Shown in pieces: positions 14,225-27,239 of a stretch of DNA of 64,000 bases. Each line of letters starts with the position of its first letter. The first letter of the stretch is position 1. The notes beneath the pieces were generated by a model, which saw only the letters and a program-made list of their open reading frames with translations, was not told the origin of the DNA and did not search any database. This stretch comes from Artemia franciscana (lineage: Eukaryota; Arthropoda; Branchiopoda; Anostraca; Artemiidae): assembly GCF_032884065.1 (NCBI RefSeq), contig NC_088867.1, positions 50,713,317 through 50,777,316 of the forward strand. The letters are read 5' to 3'. The position numbers and the translations under genes were made by a program.

Positions 14225-15799
14225 AATCAGTAAAACATTTTTCTTTTTTTGTTTATTAAATTCAAACTTTCCTTCAGGAGTGAATATGGATACAAAGACT
14301 TTATTTGGAATACAGAAATCTTAGTTGTTTTACAGCAACCATTCTTTGGATTTTCTTTCAGCAAATCTAATTTTTTTTTTTATTGTCAAAGTGCAAGAAA
14401 ACATTTTTTATTCACATACTCCCCAATGGTTATCAAAGCAGGTACAGCTTATATTTCTACTGTAGTTTAGTGTGCCAATTAATAGCCCCTCCCTTAGATT
14501 TTGAGAAATATTACATTCCACTTTCATGAATTTGTACTCCTGGCAACTCTTAGATTATTGACAGGGAAACTTACCTATGTTACCTACCAAACTCAACTGC
14601 AGACATCTGTTGAAGCCTTATTCATAATTAGTACATTGTTTTATCATGTACATTGCTTTATTGCCTTATATGCACAAATAAACTCTCTCTCCTCTCTCTA
14701 AAAAAAAGAAGAAAAAAAATTTTTCTTCTTCAAGTTGAAACAAGTTGAGCACAAACTTTTGTGCTCAACAAAATGCTTTGGTATTATAAATTAAATATTT
14801 CCAAATGTTGAATTGTTTTTTTAGTTTTTTTTTATTATTTATTCTTTAGCTTGTTTTACTGCTCCTAGGATACTTGTCCTCTACCCTAGATATGGCTCTG
14901 GTGCATGCACAATGAATTTTTGATACATGACTGAATAGGTTAACACTAAATAGAGGGCAAACTGGGATGTCAAACCAAAACCTGAAACCACCATAAGCAA
15001 AGTTTTCTACAGGAGGTTCAACACTACCTCATCTTGCTGGACATGCAAATCAAGGTATTGTAAGATATGATTAAATGTTCTAAAGTAGTTTCCAGAATTG
15101 GGACTATTGAGACACAAACATCTTATGAAAATGGTTAATATTGAGCAGTTCATATTATTGACCTAAAAATAAAGTGCATATACCACTAGATGTCATTTTT
15201 TATACTCTTTCTGAATATAATAATTGCTTTTCTCACAAATTCAATTTTAAACCCTTGTAGGACCCTTGAAAATAACTATTTCATTCTATTTTTTGGGGTA
15301 TAAAAATGGGTGTAACATTTTGTTTTCAACTTAATATTTCATTATAAATCCATTTTGTAAAAATTGTATAATTGACAAACATTGATTTGTCAAGATTAAT
15401 TTGAATAGAAAAAAAAATCAAAACAAATCCTCCATGTTTTCTTCTTATTCTCTTATGCCACTTAAAAACTGGGTGTAAATCTTTTTTCTATAACATTTTT
15501 ATATATTTGTTTGTACAAACAAACACACAAATGCCATCTAGCAAATCTAACCTAATCTTAACCTAAATTAACAGTAGGCCTATTTGTATATTAACATGTT
15601 TTTTTTCTAGGTGGCATTGACAGTGTCTAATTATGAATTTAGATTAGCCTATTTAAAAACAGAAAATGAAGTTGAATTCATGTTTGTTTTTCAGAATTCT
15701 GTTAGAGAAATTGTATAAAAGTAAAAGAAGTGAAGATAAGGGTTCTGTCACAGCAAAATATTTGGGTAAAGTTTATATTAATTGACTATTCAGGTAGCT
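14225..15799. other. Gene-free stretch
   Basis: Two short plus-strand frames (14249-14470, 14501-14701) have no recognisable similarity. The second ends in CTCTCTCC microsatellite and an A-rich tail, as a retroposon 3' end might. No exon with good splice sites was recognised. Confidence 0.4.
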
Positions 15800-16075
15800 A
15801 AGAAATAAACTTACCTCTATAGTCAGAATTGCAGCCTGAATCCAAATTTAACATGCAACTGCATTGCAAATGAACTATACCCCCATCCTTACACATACCA
15901 ATTCAGGGTATATATTTGCACATTGGGTTTTTGGTAAAGTTCAAACTTACCTTTATAGTGAGAATTGTATCCTGAATCCAAATTTAATCTTCATTTGCAT
16001 CTGAAAGGAACTTTATCCTCACCTCCCTAATGTGCAAATATATATCCTGAATTGGTATACATAGGGGTGAGGGGC
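15800..16075. repeat. Compact element with inverted and direct repeats
   Basis: A roughly 45 bp segment (AACTTACCTCTATAGTCAGA ...) occurs twice in direct orientation, at about 15809 and 15948. ACCAATTCAGGGTATATATT (about 15898) recurs as its near-exact reverse complement at about 16033-16053. The 276 bp can fold into a hairpin, and it lies just before the larger fold-back element at 16199. Confidence 0.75.
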
Positions 16076-16198
16076 AAAGTTCATTTTCAATAATAGCCTA
16101 GCATTATTCTGCATATTATGAAGTAAGAATTGTTTTCTTAAAATGCTTCCTTATTTACTGAACTACTCTGAGACTCACACCAACAACAGCCATTTCAG

Positions 16199-16827
16199 TA
16201 AAATTCTATTTAATTGACTTCTTGCTATCTTGGAGAGGGTTTAGGTTAGGAAAATGAAACTTTCAGGGATGGATCTACAGGCTAAAGTATGTCCCGGGAA
16301 GGTATTATAAAATACCCACCTCTACCCCTTCTCCCTCTAGAGGGCCCAGAAATTTGCCTACATGACAGGTCTATGCCTATTGAAATTTTAACAAAATAAC
16401 ATTTTATCTTAATTTTCAGATACTAGTTGCTTTTTCTCTGCCTTTAGTTCTGAAAAATGCAATTCCTGTTATTTGAGTAGAATTTTGAGCCATATCAATG
16501 TTTTGTTTGTTTTTTTTATTTAGGAAATGTATTAGCATATCTTTAAAACCTTATAAAATGGAATTGGGCAAAGTTATGAAGCTGAAAACAATTTTGCAGT
16601 ACTTCATTCAAGCAAAAGATCTATTTTGTAAGGTTTCACTTTTATAACACACATTTTTTTAAAGGTCATCAAAGGTCAGGGCCCTCTAGAGGGAGAAGGA
16701 GTGCAGGTAGGTACTTCAAAATACCTTCCCGGGACATACTTTAGCCTGTAAACCCATCCCTGAAAGTTTCATTTTCCTAACCTAAGCCCTTTCCAAGATA
16801 GCAAAAAGTCAGGATCAAAATTCTACT
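16199..16827. mobile_element. Fold-back element with about 150 bp terminal inverted repeats
   Basis: The left arm starts AATTGACTTCTTGCTATCTT and runs through GGTTTAGGTTAGGAAAATGA and AAAGTATGTCCCGGGAAGG to CCCTCTAGAGGGCCC. The right arm is its reverse complement from about 16678 to 16827. The roughly 330 bp centre is non-coding. The same family occurs in a cluster at 62455-64000. It has no transposase, so it is a non-autonomous element. Confidence 0.9.
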
Positions 16828-18309
16828 CAAATTTAGGCTAATCAACTTCAAAGGTTTAAAAAGGCTTAAAACTGAATTTGCAAGAAAATCAATCAGTATA
16901 TTCAAAAAGAGCATAGAAAATGGCATGTATGTTAACTTAATATGTAGGTCAATAATATGAACTGCTCAATAGGCCTATTTACCAGGAAAACAATTCTTGG
17001 CCTACTATAAAACATGCAGAGTAATTATAGCCAACATGTTTTGGCATTAGTTTCACTATCCACCTGAATGTGCAAGTAAATATCCCCAATAATATATTTC
17101 CCATGCATTCTGCTATGCATCACTCTTGTTTTTTCATAACTGATTCAATTTATGGGTGGGCTACAAGTGACAAATTTTCTATGATAGCAAACACTAGTTA
17201 GTATGGGGGTTAAGGCCCCAAAGGAAAATTTTAAGGACGGACCTTTGCCTTCTACAATGTTATTTATTCAGCACATACTTTTGGATAATTTATACAATTA
17301 AGAACACAAAAACTTGAAAATAGTCAGCCATTCACTTACGTGTCGAATATTATTCTATGTGAACTAGATAGGAATAGAAAGCAAAGATAAGCTAGCCAAC
17401 GGAAAGAAGCTTTAAAAACAGGTAGCACTAGCAGTCTCCCCTAAAGCGCACAAAGGCACATACAAAACGTAGGTAATACTGTATAGACGTCCCAGTGAAA
17501 TAATTTTATGAAACCAATCAATTTTGTGCTTGGGCTCACTTAAAGAACCGTTCAAAGGGACGGAGCGAAACCAGGTTAAGATGCCACAAGTGTTTTGGCC
17601 TGGGGGACGCAGTGGCTTTGATCAGATTTATCACTTTGATTCGGCTTTTTTTGCTTATGTTGGAGTTGAGAGAGGGATGCTATACTTAATTTTTCCTGAG
17701 CCAAATTCCAAATGGGTTGATATACAGTTTTTATTTCTTAAAATAGTAGTTATAATCCATTTATCCTCGTCTACAGAATAGTAAATTGGTGAGGGGAGGG
17801 GGAATGGCAACAAATTAAATTAGCGAAAACAAATGAAAAAAAAAAATCTACAAAACACAGATAAAGTTCAAAATAATAGTACTTCAACAACAAAATATTA
17901 ATATACCTCTAAAACAAGTTTAGCACTTGTAAATGAGGTGTAAAATGAGATAATCAAATAAAAATCAAAAGTCCAAGTTTTCCACTATACGGAAACCGAA
18001 AATATCTTCATTTGGCCTTTGATACGCTATGATTTCTAATTGAGTCACACAGGTGAACCTCTTTTTAAATAAAGGGAAAGTTAATAATTGGCATTAAAAA
18101 AATTTTCTTTGGGATATTAAATGGAGTCTCATCCTGAAATGATAGAGAGATCCAGTATTTACCCAAAAATTTAAACGAAAATATGTTTTCACCAATGAAT
18201 ATAATAATCATACGCATAAATATTTTTAATAAAAATCCATAACAGAAGAAAAAATGCACAAAGACCGTACTACTAAGTAAATCACACTTTGTGCAGCATT
18301 GCGTTTAAT
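16828..18309. other. Gene-free stretch
   Basis: Unique AT-rich DNA with short meaningless frames. No conserved protein seen. Confidence 0.4.
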
Positions 18310-19890
18310 AACAATATACTACTAACAACACAGCCAAGCTCCAAGCTTCCCGAGGCTATGACATCGACGCACGCTCCTCCTCCATCCCAATCTATTCACA
18401 ACCTCCCTCTTTATGCCCTCACAGGAAATTCCCATTTCCCTTAAGTCTTTATTTACAATTACTTCCCCACAGTCGCGGTTGACCTGCTTTTGTTTAACCC
18501 TAGACGGTTGGCAGAAAAGGACAATCTTCGGCTATCTGTTATCTTTCGTTCACAGAAAGTGTCACATTCATCCCAATAAAAACTGCATAAAACTCATAAA
18601 ATCAATAAAACTGAGGACTAAAGGTGTTCGATGACTCGGGCACTTCTCGATTATTAACCTAAGTGTAAAAGTTTGGTTGGAACATCCGCTACCCTTCCTA
18701 AAACCACACTGTTCTTCTCTTAAAACTTTGTCTACAGCATTTCTAAGTCTAAAAAATACCATCATACTAAGTAATTTGCTACCTACAGAAAGGAAGCTAA
18801 TGCTTCTATAATTACCACTCTCACCCTTTATCACTTTTTTTTTATACAGGTGTTTACTTAGGGTTTACTGAAAATCGCTACTTCTCCTTTTTCAAAAATG
18901 ATATTTATAATCTTCAGTTACTTATTTCTAACCTCATAGCTATCGTATTTAAGAAACTCATTTACCACACTATCAGCACATTTGACACTATTATCCTTAA
19001 ATTCTTTTTGCACTGTAACTAATTCTTCCTGACGAAATGAATCTTCCTTCACATCGAAGGTGTCACAAACTTTTTCATTTTGCTCTAAATCTTTTCTTGT
19101 AACTCTATCCCGGATTAACACATTCTCAAAATGATTTGCCCACCTTTATTTAGCTCTTTCCCTATCACTAATTGTGGCCCCGTTCCTATCTTTAACCAGG
19201 ACAAGTCCAGATCATCTACTCCCTATCAATTTATTGGCATGCAAGTAAAATATTTTACTATTATGCTGCCCGGCCGTATCTTCCAGATCCTCGGCAGTTT
19301 TATCCATCGCCTCCACTTCACACATCCTTAGTTTACATTTTAATTATTTTTCCGTTTTCTTTACATTCCTCTTATTTTCATACAGTCTATCACTATGATA
19401 ATTCCTGTACAAGTCCCTCCTCTTTATTACACATAAGGCATTTTCACAAATATTTCTAGCTGCATTTCTAACTTTCTTCTAATTTCTAATTCTATTTCTA
19501 ATTTCTAACTTCCTAAGACACCATCAGCTGCTGTTCAAATTGTTTTCCTAAAATATTCCATCCATCTTCTATATTGTTAAACTTTAAACTCTCAAGTTTA
19601 GTATTCAACCATTCCTAGAAAGTTTCTCTCGCATTCTCATTTTAGAGTCTACCAACGTCATGGCTTCCTGGAAGCTACTTACCCATACGAGTTTATGCTA
19701 TATATTAACCCAAGATACTACTATTTCTTGATCTTTACTTTTAACATCAATAACATCACTCATATATACCCTAGTATCTTGTACTGATCCTGTGAGTCTT
19801 TGGTTTGCAATAACGTAATTATTTAGGTTAGTTGTCTTGCCATCGTGCTCATCTTTTAAGACCAAATTCTGTATTGGTTATAACTAGATT
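18310..19890 (-). mobile_element. Internally deleted RTE-type LINE
   Basis: Read on the minus strand from about 19890 downward, the frame (with several stops and shifts) gives the linker between endonuclease and reverse transcriptase: RWANHFENVLIRDRVTRKDL at about 19140-19080, then RQEELVTVQKEFK, then the RT start ESGNYRSISFLSVGSKLLS and EEQCGFRKGSGCSNQTFTLR (18834-18568). At about 18566 this jumps directly into the element's 3' end (matching 48606-48830 and 38870-39190), so the catalytic part of the RT is deleted. Dead copy. Confidence 0.88.
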
Positions 19891-22600
19891 GTTTCACCTA
19901 CAAAATTGCATCCTGTAGCAGGGCCCAACCGATATGAGGTTCAGTGTCATTATTGGTTATCAAAAAAAAAAAAACATCAATGGAGTATTTTTTCTATGGA
20001 GCAACCTTCACCATCAAGAAGATCTGTCACCATTTACATCACAGCTGGGTTGGTAGGAAAATCCTTCGACATTTTTGCGGGGGATTTTTATATACGGGGG
20101 GGGGGGGCTTCTGGGGAAATTTTTCAAGTGGAGAAGCTTTTTTGGACCAATTATCTTCAATTCTTCTAAAAAATTCCATTTATTTGTCTTCCTTCCTATT
20201 TGCATGCACAATTTTACATATGGAGAGAATGTTACGGCGGAATTGTCCAGGGGATCTTTTTAGCAGGGATCCAATTTTCTGGCAAGATTTTCCCTTTAAA
20301 AAATGGGGTTAGCGTCCAATAGGATGTTGTAAGGTGACGACTCCCTCATTATCGAGAAGAAATGTTTCTGGTGTTTATTTTACTTCAACACTGGTACCCC
20401 CCTTCTTCCCGCCTCAGCACTAACAATAAAGGCGTAAACTGAATGTATATGTTAAAACTAAGAAGAATTTGACAAGTCTAGTTTTTACTATTAAGTTTTC
20501 ATCTGAAGGCTCAGAGGCTTAGAAAATTAGGCCATTGAAACGTTCTCTTTTTGGTATCTTACTAAACGTTACTTTTGGTATCTTACTATATCCCTGCATT
20601 ATGAAGCAAATCACTTCAGATAAAGGATTAAAATAAACACTAGAAACTTTTTTGTGCAATAAGAAGGGAGATGTTACCTTGCAGCACTCGTGTGAACAAT
20701 ACGTACATTTTACCATGGAAAAATTTTGTTAGACAATTTGGTCCCCGTTGAAAGAAATTTTTTCCTAAGACTTTTCTACCGACAGAAAATTCCCCTAAAT
20801 AATTTTCCCTCTACCTGCAGAAAAAACCGCGAAAAATGTTTCTTATGTTTCTCAATAGCAAATATACCCAGTAAGCAATGAGTAGATTAAAAAACTTAAA
20901 AAGGTAACCAAACTTCTATAATGGGGTTCTCTGATCGTTTTGTAATTAGGGAGGGAGCGATATAAATAAAAAGGGTGCATTTCATTTCCAAAACTGCCGA
21001 GCTCTCATTGAAGCTTCAGATAAATGCATAATTAGTTCTAAGGGAAAGACGAGGGGAGGTAAAAATTAATGTATAGCCTCCAAGGACCGTAACCAAGAGG
21101 GTAACCTTTTGTTCAAGAGAATTCTTTTCCGCAAAATTGTTTTTTAATTAATATAGAAACACGTCGATCCTTGGGCTAGTTGCTCGTTCATTATTTCTGT
21201 AGATTATTTCATCGTTTTCTAGGCCTAGTTTCTAGTGCTTGCCTTTCTATAGGCCCAGTCAAACATATATTAATAGGTATGAAACAACAAATGCTCGAAT
21301 TTGAGCTTGTTACGATTATACCTATTACGAAAAAAAAAGTAAGCAAATAAAGACACCGTGAGACCAAAAAAATTAAACTTTCCATTTTCGCAGTTAGCGG
21401 CTTGTAATTTTTATCGAAGGGTTCTTGGGCCTGCAGAATGTGATGGTTCAATTCTAATGAAGATCGAATCCCTTTTGCGATTCTTATCCCCATTTTCCAA
21501 ATCAAATACATATACTTATGCTAATAATTCTTAATGGTTCGGGTTAAATTAACTAGAATTTGATTATTTGGAATTGCTGGACTTGAATTTTTTTAAAAAC
21601 CGGAATCTTAGAAGGAATTTAAAAATATGCGAGGTAAAAAATACCCCATCACCCCTCACTCAACCAGGAGGGATTTTTCAGTCTCAGTGCAAAATAAGCA
21701 ACTCCAGGCCACAGACTGACTCAGTACAAAAGATATGGCTCATGAACAATTATTTCCTAAATGCTCGTATGAACACCTGTCAATCTCTTACGTCTTATAA
21801 GTGTCTTCATTCTTTTTTTTAGCTGTGAATGTTACAAGAAACAACAAAAGGTAAGCATTGCTCATGCACTTCAGCTATGCATAGACGAAAATGTTTTTAG
21901 GAAGCTGGCAATGCTGGCTGGCGTTTACAAATAGCGAAACGAATACGAAAAAGTATATCATTCAAAAGAAAAGAGAAAACACAACTATTCGATGCCAAAT
22001 TCACCTATACAGTAAATCTTTTAGAGCAACCAGTTTCAATGTTGAAAAACTGTAAAACTACATTGCTCTTGCTCATGAAAATTGCTTGCCTTATGGACGC
22101 TAGAAGTCCTAAAGATGTCACGCTTAAATCCTCTAGACGTTAAATTTAAGATTTAAGGGCAGCACTAAACAAATCCAAAACTATTTATTATGGCTTCAAC
22201 TTAAACCTTTCAAACATTACTATTACAACAAATCTTCAACTAGAAGCTACTGTCCACTAGAGGCATCAATTCATAAAATTTAGGGGTGAGAGGAGGGGTA
22301 AAAATTGTTGTTTATTTTCAAAAATAAAGATTCAAAAAAGTTATTCTTCGAAATCGAGTAGTCGGGGGGGAGTATATTGTTTAATTTTTTCCAAAGAATA
22401 GGCCAAATAAGTTTTTTTCCAAATTCAGGAGGAAGACAATAAAGTCTAAGGAGGAAATTACACCCTTACCCCCCCCCCCCCCCCAATTAGTGCCTCTACT
22501 TTCAACAGACAAAAAAGAGAAAAAAACAATGACAAAGGCTTAAAAAAACAATCAAACAAAGCATACATGATGTGCAAGGCTTAAAATTCACACAAATCAT
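19891..22600. other. Repeat-rich gene-free stretch below NUDT9
   Basis: Contains debris with words such as GGGGATCTTTT and GGAAATTTTTC near 20090-20300 that looks like decayed repeat sequence. A block at about 20905-21065 recurs inverted at about 23780-23975. No conserved gene found. The NUDT9 3' UTR should occupy the first part above about 22000. Confidence 0.5.
20905..21065 (+). repeat. Inverted repeat copy, partner at 23780-23975
   Basis: GGGGTTCTCTGATCGTTTTG, AGGGAGGGAG, AAAGGGTGCAT, CTCTCATTGAAGCTTCAGAT and TCTAAGGGAAAGACGAGGGG occur here in this order. The reverse complement of 23780-23975 has the same words with moderate divergence. The two copies bracket the last NUDT9 exon. Confidence 0.7.
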
Positions 22601-22828
22601 TCACCAAGACGCGTCACGGAGTTTCACAACTTTTTCAATAATGCTTGAGTGACTTGCATATAGTTTCAAATCACGATTAATATCCACCCATCGTACATTT
22701 ATTGCATCATCACCTGCTTTCAGTTCAAGAAGGGTCAAGTCACCATTGTCGTCATGAAAATTTACAGCAACTGTTTCCATCCAGGAATTGTCAGTATTTC
22801 TTGGGTCATCTACATATCCGCGGTAAAC
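22601..22828 (-). CDS. NUDT9: NUDT9 last coding exon (C-terminus and stop)
   Basis: 75 residues plus stop, spliced in phase 0 after a clean acceptor (TTTTCCTGTAG). It starts [19 protein letters not shown], a block nearly invariant in NUDT9 ([18 protein letters not shown]). It continues through [16 protein letters not shown] and [14 protein letters not shown] to a C-terminus at LRDASW. The human protein runs on for about a dozen more residues, so this ending is slightly short. The [10 protein letters not shown] segment forms part of the ADP-ribose pocket in this family. Stop codon TGA at 22603-22601. Intact, no frameshift. Confidence 0.95.
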   Translation of the reverse strand, partial: VYRGYVDDPRNTDNSWMETVAVNFHDDNGDLTLLELKAGDDAINVRWVDINRDLKLYASHSSIIEKVVKLRDASW

Positions 22829-23779
22829 CTACAGGAAAATTTAACAAGATTAGGGCGAAACGTTTGAAACAAGAAAGTTAAAAAATACTTTTTGGATATT
22901 TTTAGGTTATTTACATCTAGGACGTTTTGATCACTATGATGGATTGGTCTGTACATATCCAGTGTTCTCCAAGATGTTGCCTGGACGTTTCAGTCACCTA
23001 CACTTGGGATGCGCGGAATACTTGGATTTCTTTGTCATCTAAATATCCAGAGCAAATCTAAGAGGGGTGTGGATAAGATTAGAATAAAATATTTGGAAAC
23101 AGATCTTAAGAACTATGTTCGCTAGACAGTGTCCATCTAGATGTTTCTCTAGATATTCGGTAATCTCCACGAAAAAGGTTGTGTCTCCATATAAATGTTA
23201 AACAAGACATGATAACATCAAGACAAAATCAGTAAACAACTTTTGATTCTGAGATATACAGTTCTGTATATGTATATGGATATATATATATATAGATTCT
23301 GTATATGGAAAACTTTTATATGTGGAAAAAACACCTAATGTATAGAAGCGTTTTTTTTTGCTTTGTACTATTTTCCGAAAGAATTTTGATAGCATGAGAT
23401 TTTCACAATAAATCAGTAAGATTTTTTCGTCAGAAATTTACTATACATTCATTAATAAGCTGACATAGACGTGAGAATGCAATGCTTCGAACAACAGAAA
23501 CCAATAACCTGGGTCCAATACATTGGATCAATACTCTTGAAGTGCCAAACATGCAACAAGAAAAATTACGGGAGCCGGCGTTTACCCCCACGGAAAATAA
23601 CCTCCCTCTTCGGAATACCTCCTTGGGAAATACCTACCCTCCGCCGCTGGTTGGTCTCCAACCACTTTTGTCTTATAAAAAAGGACTAACTCTCAATTTC
23701 TAGCGTAATGAGCACCCTCTCTAAAAATTTTCTGCGATCATGAATGAGGGGCTTTTGTAGCCCCCTCCCAAGTCCTGGA

Positions 23780-23975
23780 TATCGCCCCGAGGATTATATA
23801 TCAATTTCAACATCTTTCCTCCCCACGTCTCTCCCTTAGAAATTTTGTATTTATCTGAAGGCTCAATGAGAGTTGGGATGTTATAGCATAAAAACGCACC
23901 CTTTGAGGCATCTCACTCCCTCCCTTAGTACAAACAATCAGAGAATCTCTTTGTAGAGGTTTAAAGCCCTTATAT
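23780..23975 (-). repeat. Inverted repeat copy, partner at 20905-21065
   Basis: Reverse-complement relative of 20905-21065. It carries CTTAGAAATTTTGTATTTATCTGAAGG and CCCTTTGAGGCATCTCACTC regions that match words there. Non-coding dispersed repeat. Confidence 0.7.
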
Positions 23976-25049
23976 GCAAATGTTTGAAATCATGAAACAA
24001 CAGGGAATTCACCTAAGACAGTGAAATTCGTTAAGACATTAAAAATATTCCATGTAGGGGTGGGACTGCCCCTTCCTCAACCCAACTTCCGCCTCATGGC
24101 CTTAAAAACTTTGGAGGATGATCAGTCGATCAGAAATTGAGAATTGCAGTCCTTTTTTTAAAGTGATTTGAGACCCACAAGTCGCGGGGATATTTTCCAG
24201 GGGGCTAAACCTCTAACCTCAAAAATTACATGAGGAGCAATCCTAGTTGAGGGAAAGCAGTTTTATCGCTAGTACAGGTGCTGAGTAGTCTCCATAGCCA
24301 CACAGAAAATATTTCAGCTTGCCACCGCCGCAAAGGCTTCGGTGCACCGGCACACCGTGAAACATTTCTAGCACCGAATTTCTTTTTTTCATTACTGAGA
24401 GGCAAATATAAGGCAAAATCCACTATTCAAAGGCACATGCAAAAATTTTGGATTTCCCTCAAAACGTTTTTGAATTTACTCGTCTACTATAGACTTTAGA
24501 ATACTTGTTTCTGTTCTCTTCACTACAATTTAACAATTTCTAATTAAAACGAGTTTCGATTACCCCTGATATTCATCGAATACCTTCTTTATAAACGTTT
24601 TCTTCTTTTGGTTGAACAAATATGTGTAAACTCTTCACCGAAATTCTAAGGTTAATAGCATTCAACCGGCCGGCCCGCACTATATATAACATCGGCTAAC
24701 GAGCTAAGTCGCACTTTACTCAAAACTTTTATTACCTTACTCCTAGGTAAGAGGATTCAATTGTGAAGCAATGAAAAACAATAAGTCACTGTAGCGTAAA
24801 GAGTGATGTGTTGGGATGCATCAACCCCCTTATTACGTAGATGAACTATTGATTATTTAAGGTCTAGTGTTATTCTCTACGTCAACACATTTTTTTATAT
24901 TTGATTTCCATTCAATTTTAATAACATATTCATTTTAATCCACCTTTAGCTTTTACACCAAAGATTAACTTTTGTATTTACAATGCTTTGGAACTAAAAA
25001 AAAAGAAAAAAAAAAGAAAAACACTTGTCCTCTTAATATTTTTTAAAAG

Positions 25050-25650
25050 GGGACCTTAAATTCCAACATCATCATTTTTATCCTGTTCTGCATCCTCAGA
25101 AATTTAGTATCAAAAGCTCTAGATACGTCTAAACCAGCAAAATATAATACCTCACTATTTTCTTGAGCATTTAGAAGTAAATTAGCAATCAAATGGTGAG
25201 CACGGTCCTGCTCTTCTCCTTTCTTGAGCCAAATTAGTTATCAGTGTTCGTCAGATATCTCATCAATAATTAGTAACTCAAAAACTTTGCACAAAACCGG
25301 TGACACCATAATTGGCCTGAAAGAAGAACATTCGTCCGAGGGCTTTCCTCTTTTTAATACCGGGGTTATTACTTCAGTACTGAACAAATCAGGAACTATA
25401 CAGCAACAGAATATCATCTGAAAGAGTAAGGTCAGATGCTCAATCAGGAGAGGGAACCCATATCTTAGATGCTTTGCACAGAGGTCATCAACACCACGAG
25501 AAGTTTTCTTTTGTAGCTTGGAAATGCACTCAGTAACCCCAGATCGAGTAACAATAAAACTGGTCTCATCAATTGAATGGCCTAAGCAACCATCAACCTC
25601 CCTTTCATAGTGATTTGACACTGGTACTGGTCACTGGTAATTTTGGAATT
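25050..25650 (-). pseudogene. LINE reverse transcriptase fragment (CR1/L2/Jockey group)
   Basis: An open frame at 25621-25241 carries the N-terminal part of an RT: an ECISKLQKKTSRGVDDLCAK block, PLLIEHLTLLFQMIF, STEVITPVLKRGKPSDECSS, FRPIMVSPVLCKVFELLI. After a frame break it resumes below 25240 with HHLIANLLLNAQENSEVLYF then AGLDVSRAFDT, the first catalytic aspartate motif. The catalytic YADD part is absent. The clade differs from the RTE copies. It lies in a NUDT9 intron, opposite no exon. Confidence 0.85.
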
Positions 25651-27077
25651 ATCTTATAGGCTTTTGAATTATCTCTTGAGATAAAAAACTCCAATCAATT
25701 GACGGCATGCCATTACGTCTGCTACCGCCGAATTTTATTCCAGCACGGCTTCGGGGATTAGGTCTGGGGATTTAGTACCGATTGTCATTGACGGGGCGAT
25801 TCTCCCCTCTGTTTTGAGGGGTCACTATCACCTGCTTAATTAAGGTCTCAAGCTGGTATGAGGGGTTCTCGGGATGGAAGAAAAGAATGTAGAAAACAAA
25901 GAATCAGTCAAGGAAGATCCTTCTATAAAAAAAAAGAGACAGATAAACCCCAACTCAAAATACAACACTAGAGGATGTACTAATAGCTCCGTGGTGTTTT
26001 ATGGAGGCAATGGGCATTCATGGCTTTAGTATTGACTTTGTCATTCCCATTTGTAACACTAGTGATAGTAACGATGTTTGAACTTTTCTTCTAAAACACA
26101 ATGCGTGAAAACACTAAATATATGCTGGTCTGATCTTTGGGGGTAGGGTTATTATTTTGGGGGGTAGGCCCATATTTTCAAATTTTTCCCGAGGTGTACA
26201 CCACATCCATTTTGAGATGAAGAATCCTCCCTTCTCTGTGCATTTGGTCGGTCAGTGAAAAAGATATACAAAGTACGTGCATAAATTTCGACACAAAGCA
26301 CTAGATTTTACTGTAGATTCAGTGATTTGTACAAACATCAAAATCTTTCGGTAAAATCCCTTTCTCTTTCCAAAAAATATTTTGGTAGTAACGTATTTGG
26401 TCACAGCTAGGAGATAAGCCATAGAGGCAAATATGAGGCATTGTCATAAATGCAATTTATGGTTCTATGATTCTATATACAGACGTAAACCGCATAATTC
26501 TCCTAGATCAATCATATTTTTAACTGCCCTCTGCTAAAAGCTAGTATCCGCACAAAAATACGATTCGCAGTTGAGGATGGACCTTCCATTTCCTAGTAAT
26601 GTGAGTCCAATAACACAGATTTCTTTCTATCATCTATAGTTTCTAAGACATGAAATATCACCTACAGAGGGTAAAAAGAAATTTTAACGGTATTCTACAG
26701 CCGAGACCAGTTTTTTAAAGTATACAGACATACCAGTTTTCGGACATACTAGTTTATAGGTTTTATAAAAATCAAACAGATATACCAGCTTTCCATAGCC
26801 ACAAAAAGTTTTCCAAAGTGTACAGCCATACTAGAATGACACAAATGTATATAAACGACTTTCTGATGAGTTTAAAATACTTATACCCTCCCCCTGAAAG
26901 AAAATCTGGATACGCCCTGACATTCATCTATTAGTCCCATTGAAAAAAAAACAAAAAACAAAAACAAAAGAAAACATGTTTTTCTTCAAAACTTGAAAAG
27001 TGTAGCTAATTGGTTTTTGAAGAGGAAATCCAATTAGATACAGCTAATAAACAATCATATCTAAAATTCGGATTTAC

Positions 27078-27221
27078 CTCATCGCCATGTTTAAACAAGA
27101 GTTCAATTTTCTTTTTGAGGTCATCTTTATCACTTTCAGCGAGCATCAACGAATTCAAAGCTTCTTCCATAAATTCTCGCTTCAATGTTTCACTTACAAC
27201 TTCTCCTGGATCAACCATCCC
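27078..27221 (-). CDS. NUDT9: NUDT9 exon carrying the Nudix box
   Basis: 48 codons, phase 0 at both ends, acceptor TTTACAG and donor GTAAAT. It begins GMVDPGEVVSETLKREFMEE and completes the Nudix hydrolase motif G-x5-E-x7-R-E-U-x-E-E. The glycine, the first glutamate and the REF...EE catalytic block that bind Mg2+ are all intact, so the enzyme should be active. This differs from the TRPM2 channel NUDT9-H domain, where these residues are changed. The next stretch (ALNSLMLAESDKDDLKKKIE) matches the helical segment in human NUDT9. The exon joins in frame to VYRGYVDD of the last exon. Confidence 0.95.
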
Positions 27222-27239
27222 CTGTAAATTTCATATACG

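Larger units (their letters stand above)
22829..27077. other. NUDT9 intron between the last two coding exons
   Basis: 4.2 kb of intron. It contains the inverted-repeat partner at 23780-23975, a broken LINE reverse transcriptase at 25050-25650, and GC-richer repeat debris at 23560-23760 and 25700-25860. No other exon recognised. Confidence 0.75.
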
